DNA of 64,000 nt from Symbiodinium natans (GCA_905221605.1 CAJNDS010002088.1:124001-188000); one strand, 5' to 3'. Positions 20,133 through 31,140 are shown, numbered from the stretch's first letter. The notes: generated from the letters alone by a model not told the origin. Translations and numbers: made by a program.

Positions 20133-20262
20133 AATACCTGGAAGCTCTTTTGACTGAGTAAGTCTACCTTAGTATGCCCTAGAAAGCCCCTGATAATCCC
20201 CATAACTTGTCAGAACCCACCTGACTAACCCTGCTTACTAAGTCAAAGGGGCTTCCAAGTAT
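20133..20262. mobile_element. Family F element, complete
   Basis: CTGGAAGCTCTTTTGACTGA left, CAAAGGGGCTTCCAAGTA right. Confidence 0.8.
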
Positions 20263-20916
20263 GTTGAGGGGGGGCGCGATGCCTCACCACCCTTCACGAG
20301 GAACCAGTGCCTCGGTGAGGATGCACTTTTTTGGGCCTGGAGGTTGTGAGGTGTGTTTGTTTTTGTTTTTGTTTCAAGACGTGTTTGAGGGTTTAGGGTT
20401 TAGCCGCTACCCTAGACCCTAAACCGGGCTGCAGGTCTAATCAGGCTTAGGGTTCAGGGTCTGAAGCACAGGATGGGGGCTTTGGGACTTAATGTTGGGG
20501 GGGGGGGGGGGGGGGGGGTGCTGTGCTTAGGGGCCCCACCCATACCACCCAACTTTGCGGGCATGTTGGATTTTAGCCCATAAGCCCTAAACTCACCCTG
20601 AACAAGGCCGTACCTTTCCTTAATGCGGTAAGGCAACAAATCCTCTAGGGATTGACTTGGGGTTGGGCTTGGGCGCCATTTGTGGTCCATAGGTCCAGAA
20701 GGCTGATAGAATTAAGATTGCTTTTGGAGTCTTACAGGGCTTACATGGTGTGAGGTGTAAGGATTATAGGGCTTTACAACGTTTACAGGCTCAAAGAAGA
20801 GGGATTCGTACCCTTAGGCTCAAAATAGCCCAAAAGCCTTATAAAAAAAGGCCTTTGGGCCCAAAAACCCTTAAATAAGAGTCCTTGGAGCCTTAGGGGT
20901 AGAGTTAATGGGGCTG

Positions 20917-21096
20917 ACTTGGAGGTTCATGGTACATACAGCCCAGTCATAGCTGCACTTATATCCCGCTTATAAGCCCCTTAAGAGCCCTAATAATGGT
21001 AAAAAAACAAAGGTATAACTAGAGTTATAATTGGGTTAATCCCTAAACCCTAAACCCTAAACCCCAAACCCTAATAGGTACCAGGAGACTCCAAGT
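20917..21096. mobile_element. Family B element split by telomere repeats
   Basis: ACTTGGAGGTTCATGGTACA left, CAGGAGACTCCAAGTA right, with CCCTAAA repeats at 21041-21072 near the right end. Confidence 0.75.
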
Positions 21097-21135
21097 ATGG
21101 CTGATAGGGCCAACACAGGCGACCCAGTGCAGCTC

Positions 21136-21167
21136 GGATGCTCGTACTCATCGCTGCCCAGAACGAC
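21136..21167 (-). CDS. PIKK exon E37 (glycine-rich loop micro-exon)
   Basis: 32 nt encoding VVLGSDEYEH, equivalent to the G-S/H-D-x-x-E-H segment of the N-lobe. Acceptor CAAAG, apparent GA donor CC|GAGCTG. With the C of E38 it makes the HPFEV continuation at the length expected for DNA-PKcs. Confidence 0.8.
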
Positions 21168-21495
21168 CTTTGACCAGGAAGCACAGTCTTGTCGGGGGCC
21201 CTAAACCCCAAACCCCAAACCCTAAACCGCTAAACCCCTGAACCCCTGAACCCCTAAACCCCTAAACCCCTAAACCCCCTAAACCCCTAAACCCCTAAAC
21301 GACTAGACGCCTAAAACATACACCCCTGCGTGCGCTGGACATGCTTTGGGCCAGTCGGGGGCCTGGGTGAGAATCGCACGAGTTTTAGGGCTTAGGGTTT
21401 AGGATTTCGGGTTTAGGGGTTTAGAGATTAGGGTTTAGGGTTCAGGGTTTAGGGCCCCTTAGGGTCTCTGGGGTCTGAGGTGTTTGGTTTAAGTT

Positions 21496-21640
21496 CACTT
21501 GGAGGTTCATGGTACTTATTCACCGATTTTTCACTGTACTTAGTACTTATGACTGTACTTATAACTTAGAACCATATTACGGCACTGGAGGGGCTTATAA
21601 GCGGGTTATAAGTGCAATTATGATTGGATAGGAAGTACCC
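21496..21640. mobile_element. Family B element, right end replaced by telomere array
   Basis: CACTTGGAGGTTCATGGTAC left end. The copy stops at GGAAGTACC where a 280-bp CCCTAAA array begins. Confidence 0.75.
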
Positions 21641-21644
21641 CTTA

Positions 21645-21936
21645 GCCCTAAACCCTAAACCCTAAACCCTAAACCCTAAACCCTAAACCCTAAACCCTAA
21701 ACCTAAACCCTAGACCCTAGACCCTAGACCCTAGACCCTACACCCTAAACCCTAAACCCTAAACCCTAAACCCTAAACCCTACACCCTAAACCCTAAACC
21801 CTACACCCTAACCCTAAACCCTAAACCTCAAACCCTACACCCGACACCCTACACCCTAACCCTAAACCCTAAACCCTAAACCCTACACCCTAAACCTTAA
21901 CCCTAAACCCTAAACCCTAAACCCTAAACCCTAAAC
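21645..21936. repeat. CCCTAAA array with CCCTAGA and CCCTACA variants
   Basis: The longest heptamer array in the window, about 290 bp; it starts inside a family B element and ends near exon E36. Confidence 0.95.
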
Positions 21937-21968
21937 ACCCCAGTAGGGCTATGCCTGAGGTCCCGAGC

Positions 21969-22045
21969 CAGCCGCTTCGGCATCTGCTTCGAGGCCATGA
22001 CGAGAAGCTGGCGGGGTGGGTTCATTCGTCTTATGATCCTGAAGC
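21969..22045 (-). CDS. PIKK exon E36 (kinase N-lobe)
   Basis: Twenty-five codons ending LLVMASKQMPKRL, matching VxVMxSLxRPKRI of the PIKK N-lobe. GC donor CTG|GCTCGG. The acceptor is TTTAG at 22046 or CTTCAG at 22039. Confidence 0.85.
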
Positions 22046-22089
22046 CTAAACCCTAAACCCTAAACCCTAATCCCTAAACCCTAATCCCT

Positions 22090-22440
22090 AAACCGCCAGA
22101 ATTAGTGGAGTTCTTTCGAAGACTTCCACCGTCACCACGCAGAGCATCAATATGCTGGGTTCATGGTACGCACTTCACGGTGTCTAGACCTCCCAAACTG
22201 GACAAGAGACTCACGTGCCACTCCTGTGGAAGGCAAGAGTGCGAGCGAAAGGAACAGACAGGACACTTACATCTGTTTGGTGGACCTGGCGATGAAGCTG
22301 TTACAAAGGAACAGTGAAAACATAGCCAAAGGCCCTTCATTCACAGGTTTGGAAACGACCTCTTTTTCCTCACGACTTTCTATGGTCAGACCAGTGAATC
22401 AAGAAATGGCGCTTGCGATCTCACATTTGTTTCTTTTGAA
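22090..22440 (+). other. Non-repetitive block with overlapping plus-strand ORFs
   Basis: Two plus frames of 70 and 110 codons. One contains ERNRQDTYICLVDLAMKLLQ, faintly like the (F/L)VDLxKA start of a LINE-type reverse transcriptase palm, but the catalytic residues that should follow are absent. Lies in the intron between E35 and E36. Confidence 0.25.
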
Positions 22441-22704
22441 CTCTAAGCTCAAAACCCTAAACCCTAAACCCGAAACCCGAAACCCGAAACCCTAGGGGGA
22501 GGTTCAGCAAAAACCCGGGCTCAGGATTACTCTACTCCCCTTAGAACCTTAATAGAACAGAATTTCAAATATCCTCTTGGGTTTAGGGTTTAGGGTTTAG
22601 GGTTTAGGGTTTAGGGTTTAGGGTTTAGGGTTTAGGGTTTATAAACCAAAAATTTAGGAAGTACTTCCCACGGGGGATGTAGATTACCCGTTCGGCGCTG
22701 CGGC

Positions 22705-22733
22705 TGCCCTGTTGGGGCTCAGGCAAGGCTTCT
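22705..22733 (-). CDS. PIKK exon E35 (micro-exon)
   Basis: 29 nt encoding EALPEPQQG, the position of the KPLPE segment after GQY in DNA-PKcs. Acceptor TTGAG, GC donor A|GCCGC. Confidence 0.5.
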
Positions 22734-22744
22734 CTCAAGCCTGA

Positions 22745-22858
22745 TGAATTAGGGTCTAGGGTTTAGGGTTGAGGGTTTAGGGTTTAGGGTTGAGGGTTGA
22801 GGGTTGAGGGTTTAGGGTTTAGGGTTTAGGGTTGAGGGTTGAGGGTTTAGGGTTTAGG
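22745..22858. repeat. Mixed TTTAGGG / TTGAGGG array
   Basis: About 16 heptamers alternating between the two variants. Confidence 0.85.
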
Positions 22859-23891
22859 GGCGATTAAGGTTAACCCTAAACCCTAAACCCCAGGGCAACC
22901 TTGACCCTTCTTTCTGCTTAAAAGAGATCCGACCCCTCACAAAAATGCGCATCTTCGCACATACAGGGGCCTTAGGTTCAGGCTACCTAAAGGCTCTTAT
23001 GTAGCACCTTTTTTCGGGTTTGGGGTTTAGGGTTTCGGGTTTAGGGTACTGAAAAATTCTAACCCCAAGATAAACCCTACACGCCCAAGCCATCAGAGCC
23101 TTCAGAGTTCGGGCTTTTAGGCAGCGTTCACCTCGCAGGATGGAACGAGCGTAGAGATGTCGGAAGACGGCCCCCCCCCCCCCCCGCCCAAACCAAAGCT
23201 GACATTCCCCGAAACTCGTTGAGGGGTTTGGGGTTTAGGGTGGAGGGTTTAGGGTAAACCCTGAACCCCAAAACCCGGAAACCACTCAAAAAAACCAAAA
23301 AAAAAATGTCGCGGCCTGCGGGCCAAAGCGTGTGATGGTGGCGTGGCTTAAGGGCTCCGGTCGCTCCAGGCCCCTGGAGCAAGGGCTTCACGGCCCTTTA
23401 GGGTTCAGGGTTGAGGGTTGAGGGTTGAGGGTTTAGGGTTGAGGGTTTATGGGGTTTGGGACTTTCCCCAAGCAGAGCCAGATGCAAGATCGTTGTGTTT
23501 TTTATCGCAATCACTTGGAGAGCGCGAGTACAAGGCTCTCTCTTAAAGAGAAGCCAACAACCCTAAACCCTAAACCCGTAACCCTAAACGCTAAACCCTA
23601 TTCAAGAGGAAGGCGTTTTCAACTGTGGAGCTGGCAGTGTGTGCGGGTGGACGTTTGCACAAGGGGGGGTTCGAAGGGCTTATGGTTCGGGGTTTAGGCT
23701 TCATGGGGTTTAGGGTTCAGGGCTTCAGGGACTTTCGGGGAATTTTACTTGATTATATTATATATATATACATATACACACATATTTATCTATACTTACT
23801 TTTCTTGGAAGGGTTTAGATTCCTGGTGTCCAGCGCTAGAACACCAAGGTACCCGGAGGGGTCCTCTCGGGTTCTACAGGGCATATAAGGG

Positions 23892-23971
23892 GTACTTGAA
23901 GGTTCATGGTACTTACTTACCAATTATAACTGGGCTTATAACCCTACTTATAATTGGGAGAACCTTCAAGT
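23892..23971. mobile_element. Family B short form (80 bp)
   Basis: Complete ends with most of the middle deleted: TACTTGAAGGTTCATGG...AACCTTCAAGTA. Confidence 0.8.
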
Positions 23972-24007
23972 ATATCAGGGGATAACAGGGTGGTACTCTT
24001 GTAGGGG

Positions 24008-24235
24008 TTCTTGGTTGCCCAGTAGCCTGGGATGAAAAAGGGTGCCCTTTTTGGCTTAAAGGGGTTTATAAGGGAACCTAAACTCCCAAAAAGGGAATAA
24101 GGGCACTACTGGGCATCCCAGGATAACAGGGTGGTACTCTTGTAGGGGTTCCTAACTAGACCCAGGAGTAGCCTAGGAATAAAAAAGGGTGCCCTTTTTG
24201 GTTCTCAGGGGATTGTAAGGGAACCCGAACCCTTA
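24008..24235. mobile_element. Two tandem family C elements
   Basis: GGTTGCCCAGTAGCCTGGGA at 24011 and a second copy from about 24160 share AAAAAGGGTGCCCTTTTTGG. The phrase GGATAACAGGGTGGTACTCT occurs at 23978 and again at 24121, so the unit is duplicated. Confidence 0.7.
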
Positions 24236-24236
24236 A

Positions 24237-24345
24237 GCTCACTGGCCCAAAACCCAAGGAAACAAAAGTTGAAACTTTCAGAATCAACTACCTTATAAGC
24301 AGCCCAAAAGTTGAAAAGTTGGGTTTTGAGCCAGTAAGCATATTA
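24237..24345. mobile_element. Family H palindromic element
   Basis: GCTCACTGGCCCAAAACCCA left, GGGTTTTGAGCCAGTAAGC right. Nearly identical to 53651-53755. Confidence 0.85.
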
Positions 24346-24623
24346 GGGGGGAGGGGCCTGCTATTGGAAAGAACCCACTTACAACTGGGGTTTAGGGTTT
24401 AGGGTGTAGGGGAAACCCGAAACCCTAAACCCTGAATCCCAACAGACCCATGTTCAGCTGATCTCCAAAGGTGAATTTCGGGGTTGAGGCTTTGAGGCTC
24501 GCAGACTCCAGAGGACCCCCCTCTCCGCCAATTTTCAGCAAAATCATAGAGTTTTGAGGTTTAGGGCTTAGGGTTTAGGGTTTAGGGTCTAGGGATGAAC
24601 TGAAGCATGTCGAGGCATCCTGC

Positions 24624-24652
24624 CTGTACTGGCCAAGTACCTCCAGCTGCTC
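24624..24652 (-). CDS. PIKK exon E34 (EIPGQY-like micro-exon)
   Basis: 29 nt encoding EQLEVLGQY, matching the PIKK motif (I/L)E(I/V)PGQY at the start of the kinase N-lobe, with P replaced by L. Acceptor GGCAG, GC donor AG|GCAGGA. Confidence 0.75.
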
Positions 24653-24770
24653 CTGCCAGCGCAAGACTGGAACTTCAGGCGGATTTAGGGGTTCGGGTTT
24701 AGGGTTTAGGGTTTGGGGTTGAGGTTTGGGGTTTGGGGTTTAGGTTTTCGGGTTTTGGTGTTAGGGCTCA

Positions 24771-24896
24771 AAGAGCCCAATACCCCCTAGTTAAGGAGTA
24801 TACCGGTTTGGGGTTTAGTGTTTAGGAATAGTACCCTGTATTTATATAGGGATCCTTAAGATGATTACATTCTTATGTAAGGGAGAGGTGTGCTCT
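24771..24896. mobile_element. Family A element, diverged
   Basis: AGAGCCCAATACCCCCTAGT left end, GGATCCTTAAGATGATTACA core, GTGCTCTTTTT right end; interrupted by GGTTTGGGGTTTAG. Confidence 0.6.
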
Positions 24897-24999
24897 TTTT
24901 GCGGGCTTTAGGGACCACGACGCACGCATGTACCAGTGGTGGGTAACTCGTTCAGGATCTTCTTAAATTCAAAAGATTGTAAAAAGATGGTAGAACATC

Positions 25000-25107
25000 T
25001 AATCCCTAAATCCTAAACCCTAAACCCTAAACCCTAAATCCCAAACCCTAAGCCCTAAACCCTAAACCCTAAACCCTAAACCCTAAACCCTAAACCCTAA
25101 ACCCTAA
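25000..25107. repeat. CCCTAAA array
   Basis: About 14 heptamers ending 12 bp left of exon E33. Confidence 0.95.
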
Positions 25108-25118
25108 CTCCGGGCCTC

Positions 25119-25187
25119 TGAAGAGCCCAACCAGCTTCTTCTGGCATCGAACTTGGCTAGCCACGGGGAGAATGCCTCGATGGGAGC
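25119..25187 (-). CDS. PIKK exon E33 (pre-kinase SPW segment)
   Basis: Twenty-three codons beginning APIEAFSPWLAKF. The SPWxxxF motif directly precedes EIPGQY in DNA-PKcs-like kinases. Acceptor GCCAG, apparent GA donor TCA|GAGGCC. Reading could continue to a second GA site at 25110. Confidence 0.8.
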
Positions 25188-25909
25188 CTGGCAGTTGGTG
25201 TTGCAGCGTTGTCATGGGCAGATAGCCCTAAACCCTAAACCCTAAACCCTAAACCGTAAACCCTAAACCCTAAACCCCAAACCCCAAACCCTAAACCGTT
25301 GGTTGAATCGTTCAAAGCTAAGACCCGGAGTAGGCCTTTATTTCATTTCTTTAGGGTTTAGGGTTTAGGGTTGCGGGCTTAGGGCTTAGGGTTTAGGGTT
25401 TAGGGTTCCTAAGCCCTTAAAGTAAGGGACCCGAATGTAAACCCGGAAAGCCCAAGAACCACTCATTGCACAAGCGACCTTGAAATCACAGTTCGAGAAT
25501 CGCCCCGCCCCACCAGATAGTTTAAGGTTTAAGGTTCACGGTTTAGGGCGACGAAGCCCTAAACCCGAAACCCTAAGCCTTAATAAGGGTTGGTGGGAAG
25601 AGCTGGCCGTTTTTGCTTTGTTGGCACGGCGCACAGAGCCTCTTTGCAACTTGACATCGGACCATAGCTCGACCCCTTAAAGCGGTTGGGGTTTAGGATG
25701 TGGCCCTATGACAAAACTCATCCACAACAGCCCCCCAGTTTAGGGGACAGGTTTTGCTGCGGGTTTAGCGTCGCGGGTCTAGGCGTTGAGCGAGAAGACC
25801 CGAAGCTCTGACGTGGAACCCTAAACCCTAAACCCTAAACCCTAAACCCTAAGCCCTAAACCCTAAACCCTAAACCCTAAATCCTAAACCCTAAACCCTA
25901 AACCTAAAC

Positions 25910-25951
25910 CATCCTCAGCCCCTTTAGGCTCCACATCCCATGAGTTGTAAC
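25910..25951 (-). CDS. PIKK exon E32
   Basis: Fourteen codons (VTTHGMWSLKGLRM), acceptor CTGCAG, donor ATG|GTTTAGG. An alternative frame is also open; this one fits phase 0 on both sides. Confidence 0.45.
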
Positions 25952-25993
25952 CTGCAGACCCCAAGGACGCAAACCGGTGGAATCATGTCCAGG

Positions 25994-26094
25994 GTGTGGG
26001 GTTTAGGGTTTAGGGTTTAGGGTTAAGGGTTTAGGGTTTAGGGTTTAGGGTTTAGGGTTTAGGGTTTAGGGTTTAGGGTTTAGGGTTTAGGGCT
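25994..26094. repeat. TTTAGGG array between E31 and E32
   Basis: About 14 heptamers, immediately left of E31. Confidence 0.9.
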
Positions 26095-26097
26095 AGC

Positions 26098-26166
26098 CTT
26101 TCGGTTCGGCCAGGTCCGTGACACCGGCACTTGGTTGAAGAGCTCCTGGAAGGCCTTCACCCAGGC
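26098..26166 (-). CDS. PIKK exon E31
   Basis: Twenty-three codons beginning AWVKAFQELFNQVPVSRTWP, acceptor GGCAG, GC donor AAAG|GCTAGC. The AW helix precedes the kinase domain much as in TOR-type kinases. Confidence 0.7.
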
Positions 26167-26494
26167 CTGCCAAAGATTGCTCTAGTCTGAGCAACTTCGG
26201 GTTTAGGGTTTGGGGTCGGTTTAAGGTTTAGGGTTTAGGGTTTAGGGTTTGGGGTTTAGGGTTTAGGGTTTAGGGTTTAGGGCGGAAGTGTTCGGGGTTC
26301 GGGGTTGTAGGCTTTCACGGGTTCCGGGTTGCGCAGGAGCCCCTCAAGTCCTCTAAACCGTAAACCAAACCCTAAACCTCCAGACCCTAACCCCCAAAAC
26401 CTTCACCCCTAAGCCCGAAACCCGAAACCCTGAACCTCTAGACCCTAAAACCTCCAACCCTAAAGCCTAAACCCTAAACCCTGATCCCCGGTGC

Positions 26495-26576
26495 CTCCCG
26501 CATTGCCGGGCCCAGAGCTGCGTCTGGAAGCTCCGGCGTGGCAATTGGCAGCTTCAGCTTCTGGCTGACTTCCTCT
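26495..26576 (-). CDS. PIKK exon E30
   Basis: Twenty-seven codons beginning EEVSQKLKLPIATPELPDAA, acceptor AAAAAG, GC donor GAG|GCACCG. Confidence 0.65.
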
Positions 26577-26636
26577 CTTTTTGGGGCACTTAAAAGTTTG
26601 GGGTTTAGGGTTTCGGGTTTAGGGTTTAGGGTTTAG

Positions 26637-26844
26637 GGTTCATGGTACTTATTCGCCCATGATAACTGTACTTATAAGGTGTACTTGTAGCCATATTAGG
26701 GCACTTTTAAGTGGCTTATAAGGTGGTTATAAGTGCAGTAAGAATTGGTTCATAAGTACCCCTAAACCCTAGACCCTAAACACTAAACCCTAAACCCTAA
26801 ACCCTAAACTAGCCAGTTCTAACTGGTTGGATGAACCTCCCAAG
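26637..26844. mobile_element. Family B element split by telomere repeats
   Basis: GGTTCATGGTACTTATTCGC left, GATGAACCTCCCAAG right, with CCCTAAA-type repeats at about 26761-26809 in the right arm. Confidence 0.75.
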
Positions 26845-27024
26845 TGTTTTTGGGGTGGGTTTGGGGTTTGGGGGGTGTAGGGCCCGGCTCGGAGGCTTCC
26901 AGGGATCCCGTGAGGCTCTCCCCTAAACCCTAAACCCTAAACCCTAAACCCTAAACCCTAAACCCTAAACCCTAAACCCTAAAACCCAAGCCCTAAACCC
27001 TAAAACACCCTTACCCCTAAACCG

Positions 27025-27290
27025 CCGTGCGCGCTTGTGGCTTGTATGTTAAGCTTTGCAAGATGACTGTGACAGTTACTATGATGAAGGTGCCGAATCA
27101 GACAGTGACTTCCGCTGTCTTTGTCCTCATCATCTATCAGAGGGGGGGGGGAGTGCTGCTGTGGTTAGGGCACATGAGGGCTTGGGGGGCTTCCGAGGCT
27201 TCGTCCTGCTTAGGAATGTAGGAATGGGTAGAATAATGAGCGCAGGTGATTTTCAGTTTCCTAGGCTGACTTCCTGGCGTCTTTAGGGCT
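27025..27290 (+). other. Non-repetitive block, possible acidic ORF
   Basis: Plus frame MQDDCDSYYDEGAESDSDFR continues for 76 codons; the minus strand is also partly open. Not needed by the kinase chain. Function not recognised. Confidence 0.25.
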
Positions 27291-27331
27291 TTTGGTTTTG
27301 CAACATCCCAGGGGGATTCGGCTTCGGGTTG

Positions 27332-27449
27332 CTTGGAGGTTCATGGGTTCTCATTGCCCCATTTATATGTCTACTTATAACCTACGAGTATTTGGAGGAC
27401 TTAGGGCGACTTGCAAGTACAGTTATAAACTGGGGGCTATAAGTACCCC
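27332..27449. mobile_element. Family B element, diverged, right end lost
   Basis: CTTGGAGGTTCATGGGTTCT left end; stops at AAGTACCCCG before telomere-type repeats. Confidence 0.65.
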
Positions 27450-27745
27450 GAACCCTAAACCCTCAACCCTAAACCCCACATCCTGTACCCTGAACCCAAA
27501 ACCCAAAACCCTAAATCCAGTTTCATCCGATCCTGAATCTTCTTCCGCACATTCTGCGCGAACTCGACATGGACCTCCACCACAGGGGGGGGGGGGGGGG
27601 GGGGGGGCTGGTTTAGGGCTTAGGGTTTAGGATCTCCTTGCAGTCCCGATCAGCTGATAGTACAACAAACTACTGAACGAACACCCCAAACCCTAGATGT
27701 TGCCTGCAACCACAGGACAGTGTGGACATCATTTCTAGGGCTTGT

Positions 27746-27873
27746 GCCTTGGACCCTTGAGGTTGCACCCTTGGGTTTGGGGGGGCGCTTCTTCACGATC
27801 CTTAAGGCAGTATAAAGGCCTTACCAGAAGCATATTAAGGGGAACCTTTAAGGGGTGCAACCTTAGGGGCACG
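27746..27873. mobile_element. Family J element
   Basis: GACCCTTGAGGTTGCACCCT left and GGTGCAACCTTAGGGGCAC right, with AAGCATATTAAGGGGAACCT inside. Confidence 0.75.
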
Positions 27874-28199
27874 AGTGGACAGTGTGGACATCGCTTACCT
27901 TAGCCACTACAGCCTCTAACCCCGCAACAAAAAAAGGAAAAACACCTGCTGAACAGGGGGTAACTGAATTTTCCTCATGCGTAGTCCCTAAACTCTGAAC
28001 CCTAAACTCAAAACTGTAAGACCCCGAAGCACGACATACAGCCCTACGGCCTAGATCCTTAAATCCCCAAAACGCACACCCTAGACCCGAAACCCCAACC
28101 CCTAGAATCCTAGAACCCTAAACCCCAAACCCTAAACTTCAAGCCCTTAGGGGTTCTGGGGTTGCCCTGAACACAACTGCCAAGTCCCCTCCACCCTAC

Positions 28200-28261
28200 A
28201 TGGCCTGCCCTGCCACCTCGCGAGCTTCCACCTCGGAGCGGAACACTCCATCAGACAGAAG
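28200..28261 (-). CDS. PIKK exon E29
   Basis: Twenty codons (LLSDGVFRSEVEAREVAGQA), acceptor CTGAG, donor AT|GTAGGG. Confidence 0.65.
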
Positions 28262-29809
28262 CTCAGGAACCCCAAAACCTAGGATTATTTAAAAAAAACT
28301 CTAAACCCTAAACCCTTAATACCCGAAATTTCTTGGAGGGCCAAAGTTGCGGGATTGAAGTTCCACCTCTGCGGAACTTAGGTCTTAGGACTTTCCGGTT
28401 CATTGGGTTCTTCGACCACCTGGGGTCTCTGGGGGTTTTAGGGCTTAGCACTTCAGGGTTTAGTCAGAAAAGGATTAAAAGGAGGCAACATGACTTTTGG
28501 GCTTTTGCGGGGGGGGCTTTAGGGTTCAGGGTTAAGGGGTTTTAGGGGTCAGGGATTTGGGTCCTTAGGGGCGTTGGGGTTCAGAACTGTAGGGTTGGGG
28601 TTTAGGGTTACGGACGAGTTTTTCGGGTTTAGGGTATATAGACTTTTTGGGACTTTTTAGGGTTCTTAGGACGTTTAGGGGTTGCCACGTCAGGACATGT
28701 GGTACGAGATCGAAGTCAAAGTACTAATAGCGACAAGCTAAACACCGTGAAGACCTGACTCCTTGTCAGCTCGTGACTCATTCTGCCCTGGGTGTGATCA
28801 GGCAAAGCAAACGAGACCCGAGCGACAAAGAGAGAGAGAGAGAGGAAACACAAAAGAATAAATGGAAAGAAACGAAGAGAAAAAACATGTAAACCGTAAA
28901 CCCGAACCCCCAACTCCCCACACGCTGAAGAGAAGGTCCGACCTCCACGTGCTTGTGCCAAAGCTTCTTCCAGCGTGCCTACGTGTCGGGGAACCCGAAA
29001 TCCTAAACATATGGACTATAATAAATCTTATATCAGAGCCTGCGCATGGTTTCTTTTCAAATGGGATACCCCTTTGCATGTGACAGGGTATATTCAGGGT
29101 CCCCTATTGGGACATGCCCATATAACAGATGTGTACACACCATTGATGATTTGGGATATAGGCATATACATCAGCATATACATAAAAAAAACATACATAC
29201 ATATTTTATGGTGCATTATATAATACTATAATATATGAACATGTATATGATATTGTTATACATACATATATATATATACATATCACACATATATACATAT
29301 ATGTATACATATGTGTATTTGTCCCTCAAGGTTTCAGGTAGGGAGTTGCGAGATCCCGAAGCTTAGGGCTCAGGGTTCAGGGCTCAGGTTTTAGGGTTTA
29401 GGGCTTGGGGCTTGGGGTTCAGGGTTTAGGGTTTAGGGCTTAGGGCTTAGGGTTTAGGGCTTCGGGTTCAGTTTAGGGCTCAAGCTACCGAGGTCCGGAG
29501 GAGATGCGCCTCAACAAAGTCAAATGGGGCGAAGCTTTGTTTTTCAGCCGCCCCCTTACTTCGGGGCTTCGTCGCATGAGCTGGCGACGTGATTGCCTTC
29601 TGAAACCCTGGGGGTTTCGGGCTTTTGGGGGTGCGGGATTTAGACTTTTCGGGTTTAAGGCATATAGGGTTTAGGGCTTGAGGAACCCTAAGCCCTAAAC
29701 GGCCTAGGGGCAACCTAGTCCACAAAGTCCCAAACCCCTAAACCCTAAACACTAAACCCTAAACCCTAAACCCTAAACCCTAGACCCTAAACCCTGAATC
29801 CCGAACCAC
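28262..29809. other. Intron between E29 and E28
   Basis: Contains degenerate TTTAGGG tracts (28500-28680, 29360-29470), a GA-rich stretch (28830-28850), the AT tract at 29140 and no convincing coding island. Confidence 0.6.
29140..29320. repeat. AT-rich ATACATAT tract
   Basis: Alternating purine-pyrimidine ACATAT/ATATAC sequence, no coding signal. Confidence 0.85.
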
Positions 29810-29870
29810 ACAGAACGCCTTCGCCGCGGCAAAGTCGTTGGCCTTCCAGGCCTCCTGGAAGCTTTTCAGC
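29810..29870 (-). CDS. PIKK exon E28
   Basis: Twenty codons (LKSFQEAWKANDFAAAKAFC), acceptor GCAAG, donor TGT|GTGGTT. Strongly coding-like helical sequence. Confidence 0.7.
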
Positions 29871-30496
29871 CTTGCGCGCTTTAGGGATTTAGGGGTTTAG
29901 GGTTTAGGGTGTTCAAGAGGCCTGGTGCTATGACACCTGGAGGGACCACCACCGCCACGGATAACCACCACCCACCGCCACCACCAAAATCACCACCACG
30001 CACCACCACCACATGCCATCAGAAACCACGAAAACACCACCTAAACCCAAAACCCTAAACCCTGAACCCCACACAGCACGCCATAGAGCGCCACCACACA
30101 GTCACCACGTCCCACACACTCCGCGCTCCCACCCCACAATGCCACAAGCCGCTGCACCTCGCGACGCGCCACCCCACACCGCCACACGGGTTTAGGGTTT
30201 AGGGTTTAAGGTTTAGGGGTTAGGGTTTAGGGTTTAGGGCTTAGGGGTTAGGGACTACCAGACACTGCACAGCACCACCACCGCCAGTATCATCACCACC
30301 ACGACAACACTCTAAAAACTCGATCTACTAGTATTCTATGTCAAAGTGTGTAGATATACCCTCTGTACAGGCAGAAGCATTACTGTTAAACATTACTCGT
30401 TTGCATGGGAAACTCTGTAATGTTTAGTGGAACTCTGGAGGACTTCAGCCAAGGGTCTACTTGTCAGCAACTGGGACAACTTTGCGTACATACGGT

Positions 30497-30606
30497 TTAC
30501 CCTAAGGGCCCATGTACCCAAATAAGGAATACTTGGGCCTTAAAATACTGGCTATGTGTGGACTTTGGGGCCCAAGTATACAATAAATAAGGTACATGGA
30601 CCCTTA
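30497..30606. mobile_element. Single-copy palindromic element
   Basis: TACCCTAAGGGCCCATGTAC at left pairs with GGTACATGGACCCTTAATTA at right; inner CTTGGGCCTTAAAAT pairs with TTTGGGGCCCAAG. Confidence 0.55.
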
Positions 30607-31012
30607 ATTAGGATTAACTTGATATTCAGACTTGTTTTGGGGGATGCAAGGTTTGTGAGCTTCTGCTGCGCGCTACTGGGGTGGGGACCACAGACTGTAC
30701 TTCATAATATCGCAAACTCTAAAGCCTAAGACCCTATACCCTAAAGCCCCAAGCCCAAAAACCCTAAAAAGAAACAAACCCTTAAAACCTTCAAAGCTCA
30801 TGTGCTCACGGAGACTGCGATCCGGGTCTGCAGAGCTCTCCGAAAAAAGGGCGCCGGAGGAAAAACAAAAAAACAACTGCGTAGCCCCGTAACCACAATA
30901 TAATACTTCAACCATCCTCAACCTCAACATGTCCCATGATCCCCTAAAGCCTAAATTTAAACCCTAAGCCCTAAACCCGAAACCCCCAAACCTCTGAAGT
31001 ACCATCTTCATA

Positions 31013-31112
31013 GACACGAGGGCACCCATGTTTTGGGGGTTGGTTATTTTGCAAGGGAACCTAAGAACCAAAAAAAGGGGTAAAGGGTGCCAGTGGGCTA
31101 CCAAGACAAAGA
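31013..31112. mobile_element. Family C element, left end lost
   Basis: GGCACCCATGTTTTGGGGGT core, right end AGGGTGCCAGTGGGCTACCA. Confidence 0.65.
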
Positions 31113-31140
31113 CGTACGAACATGCGCTCGGCTGGGGATG

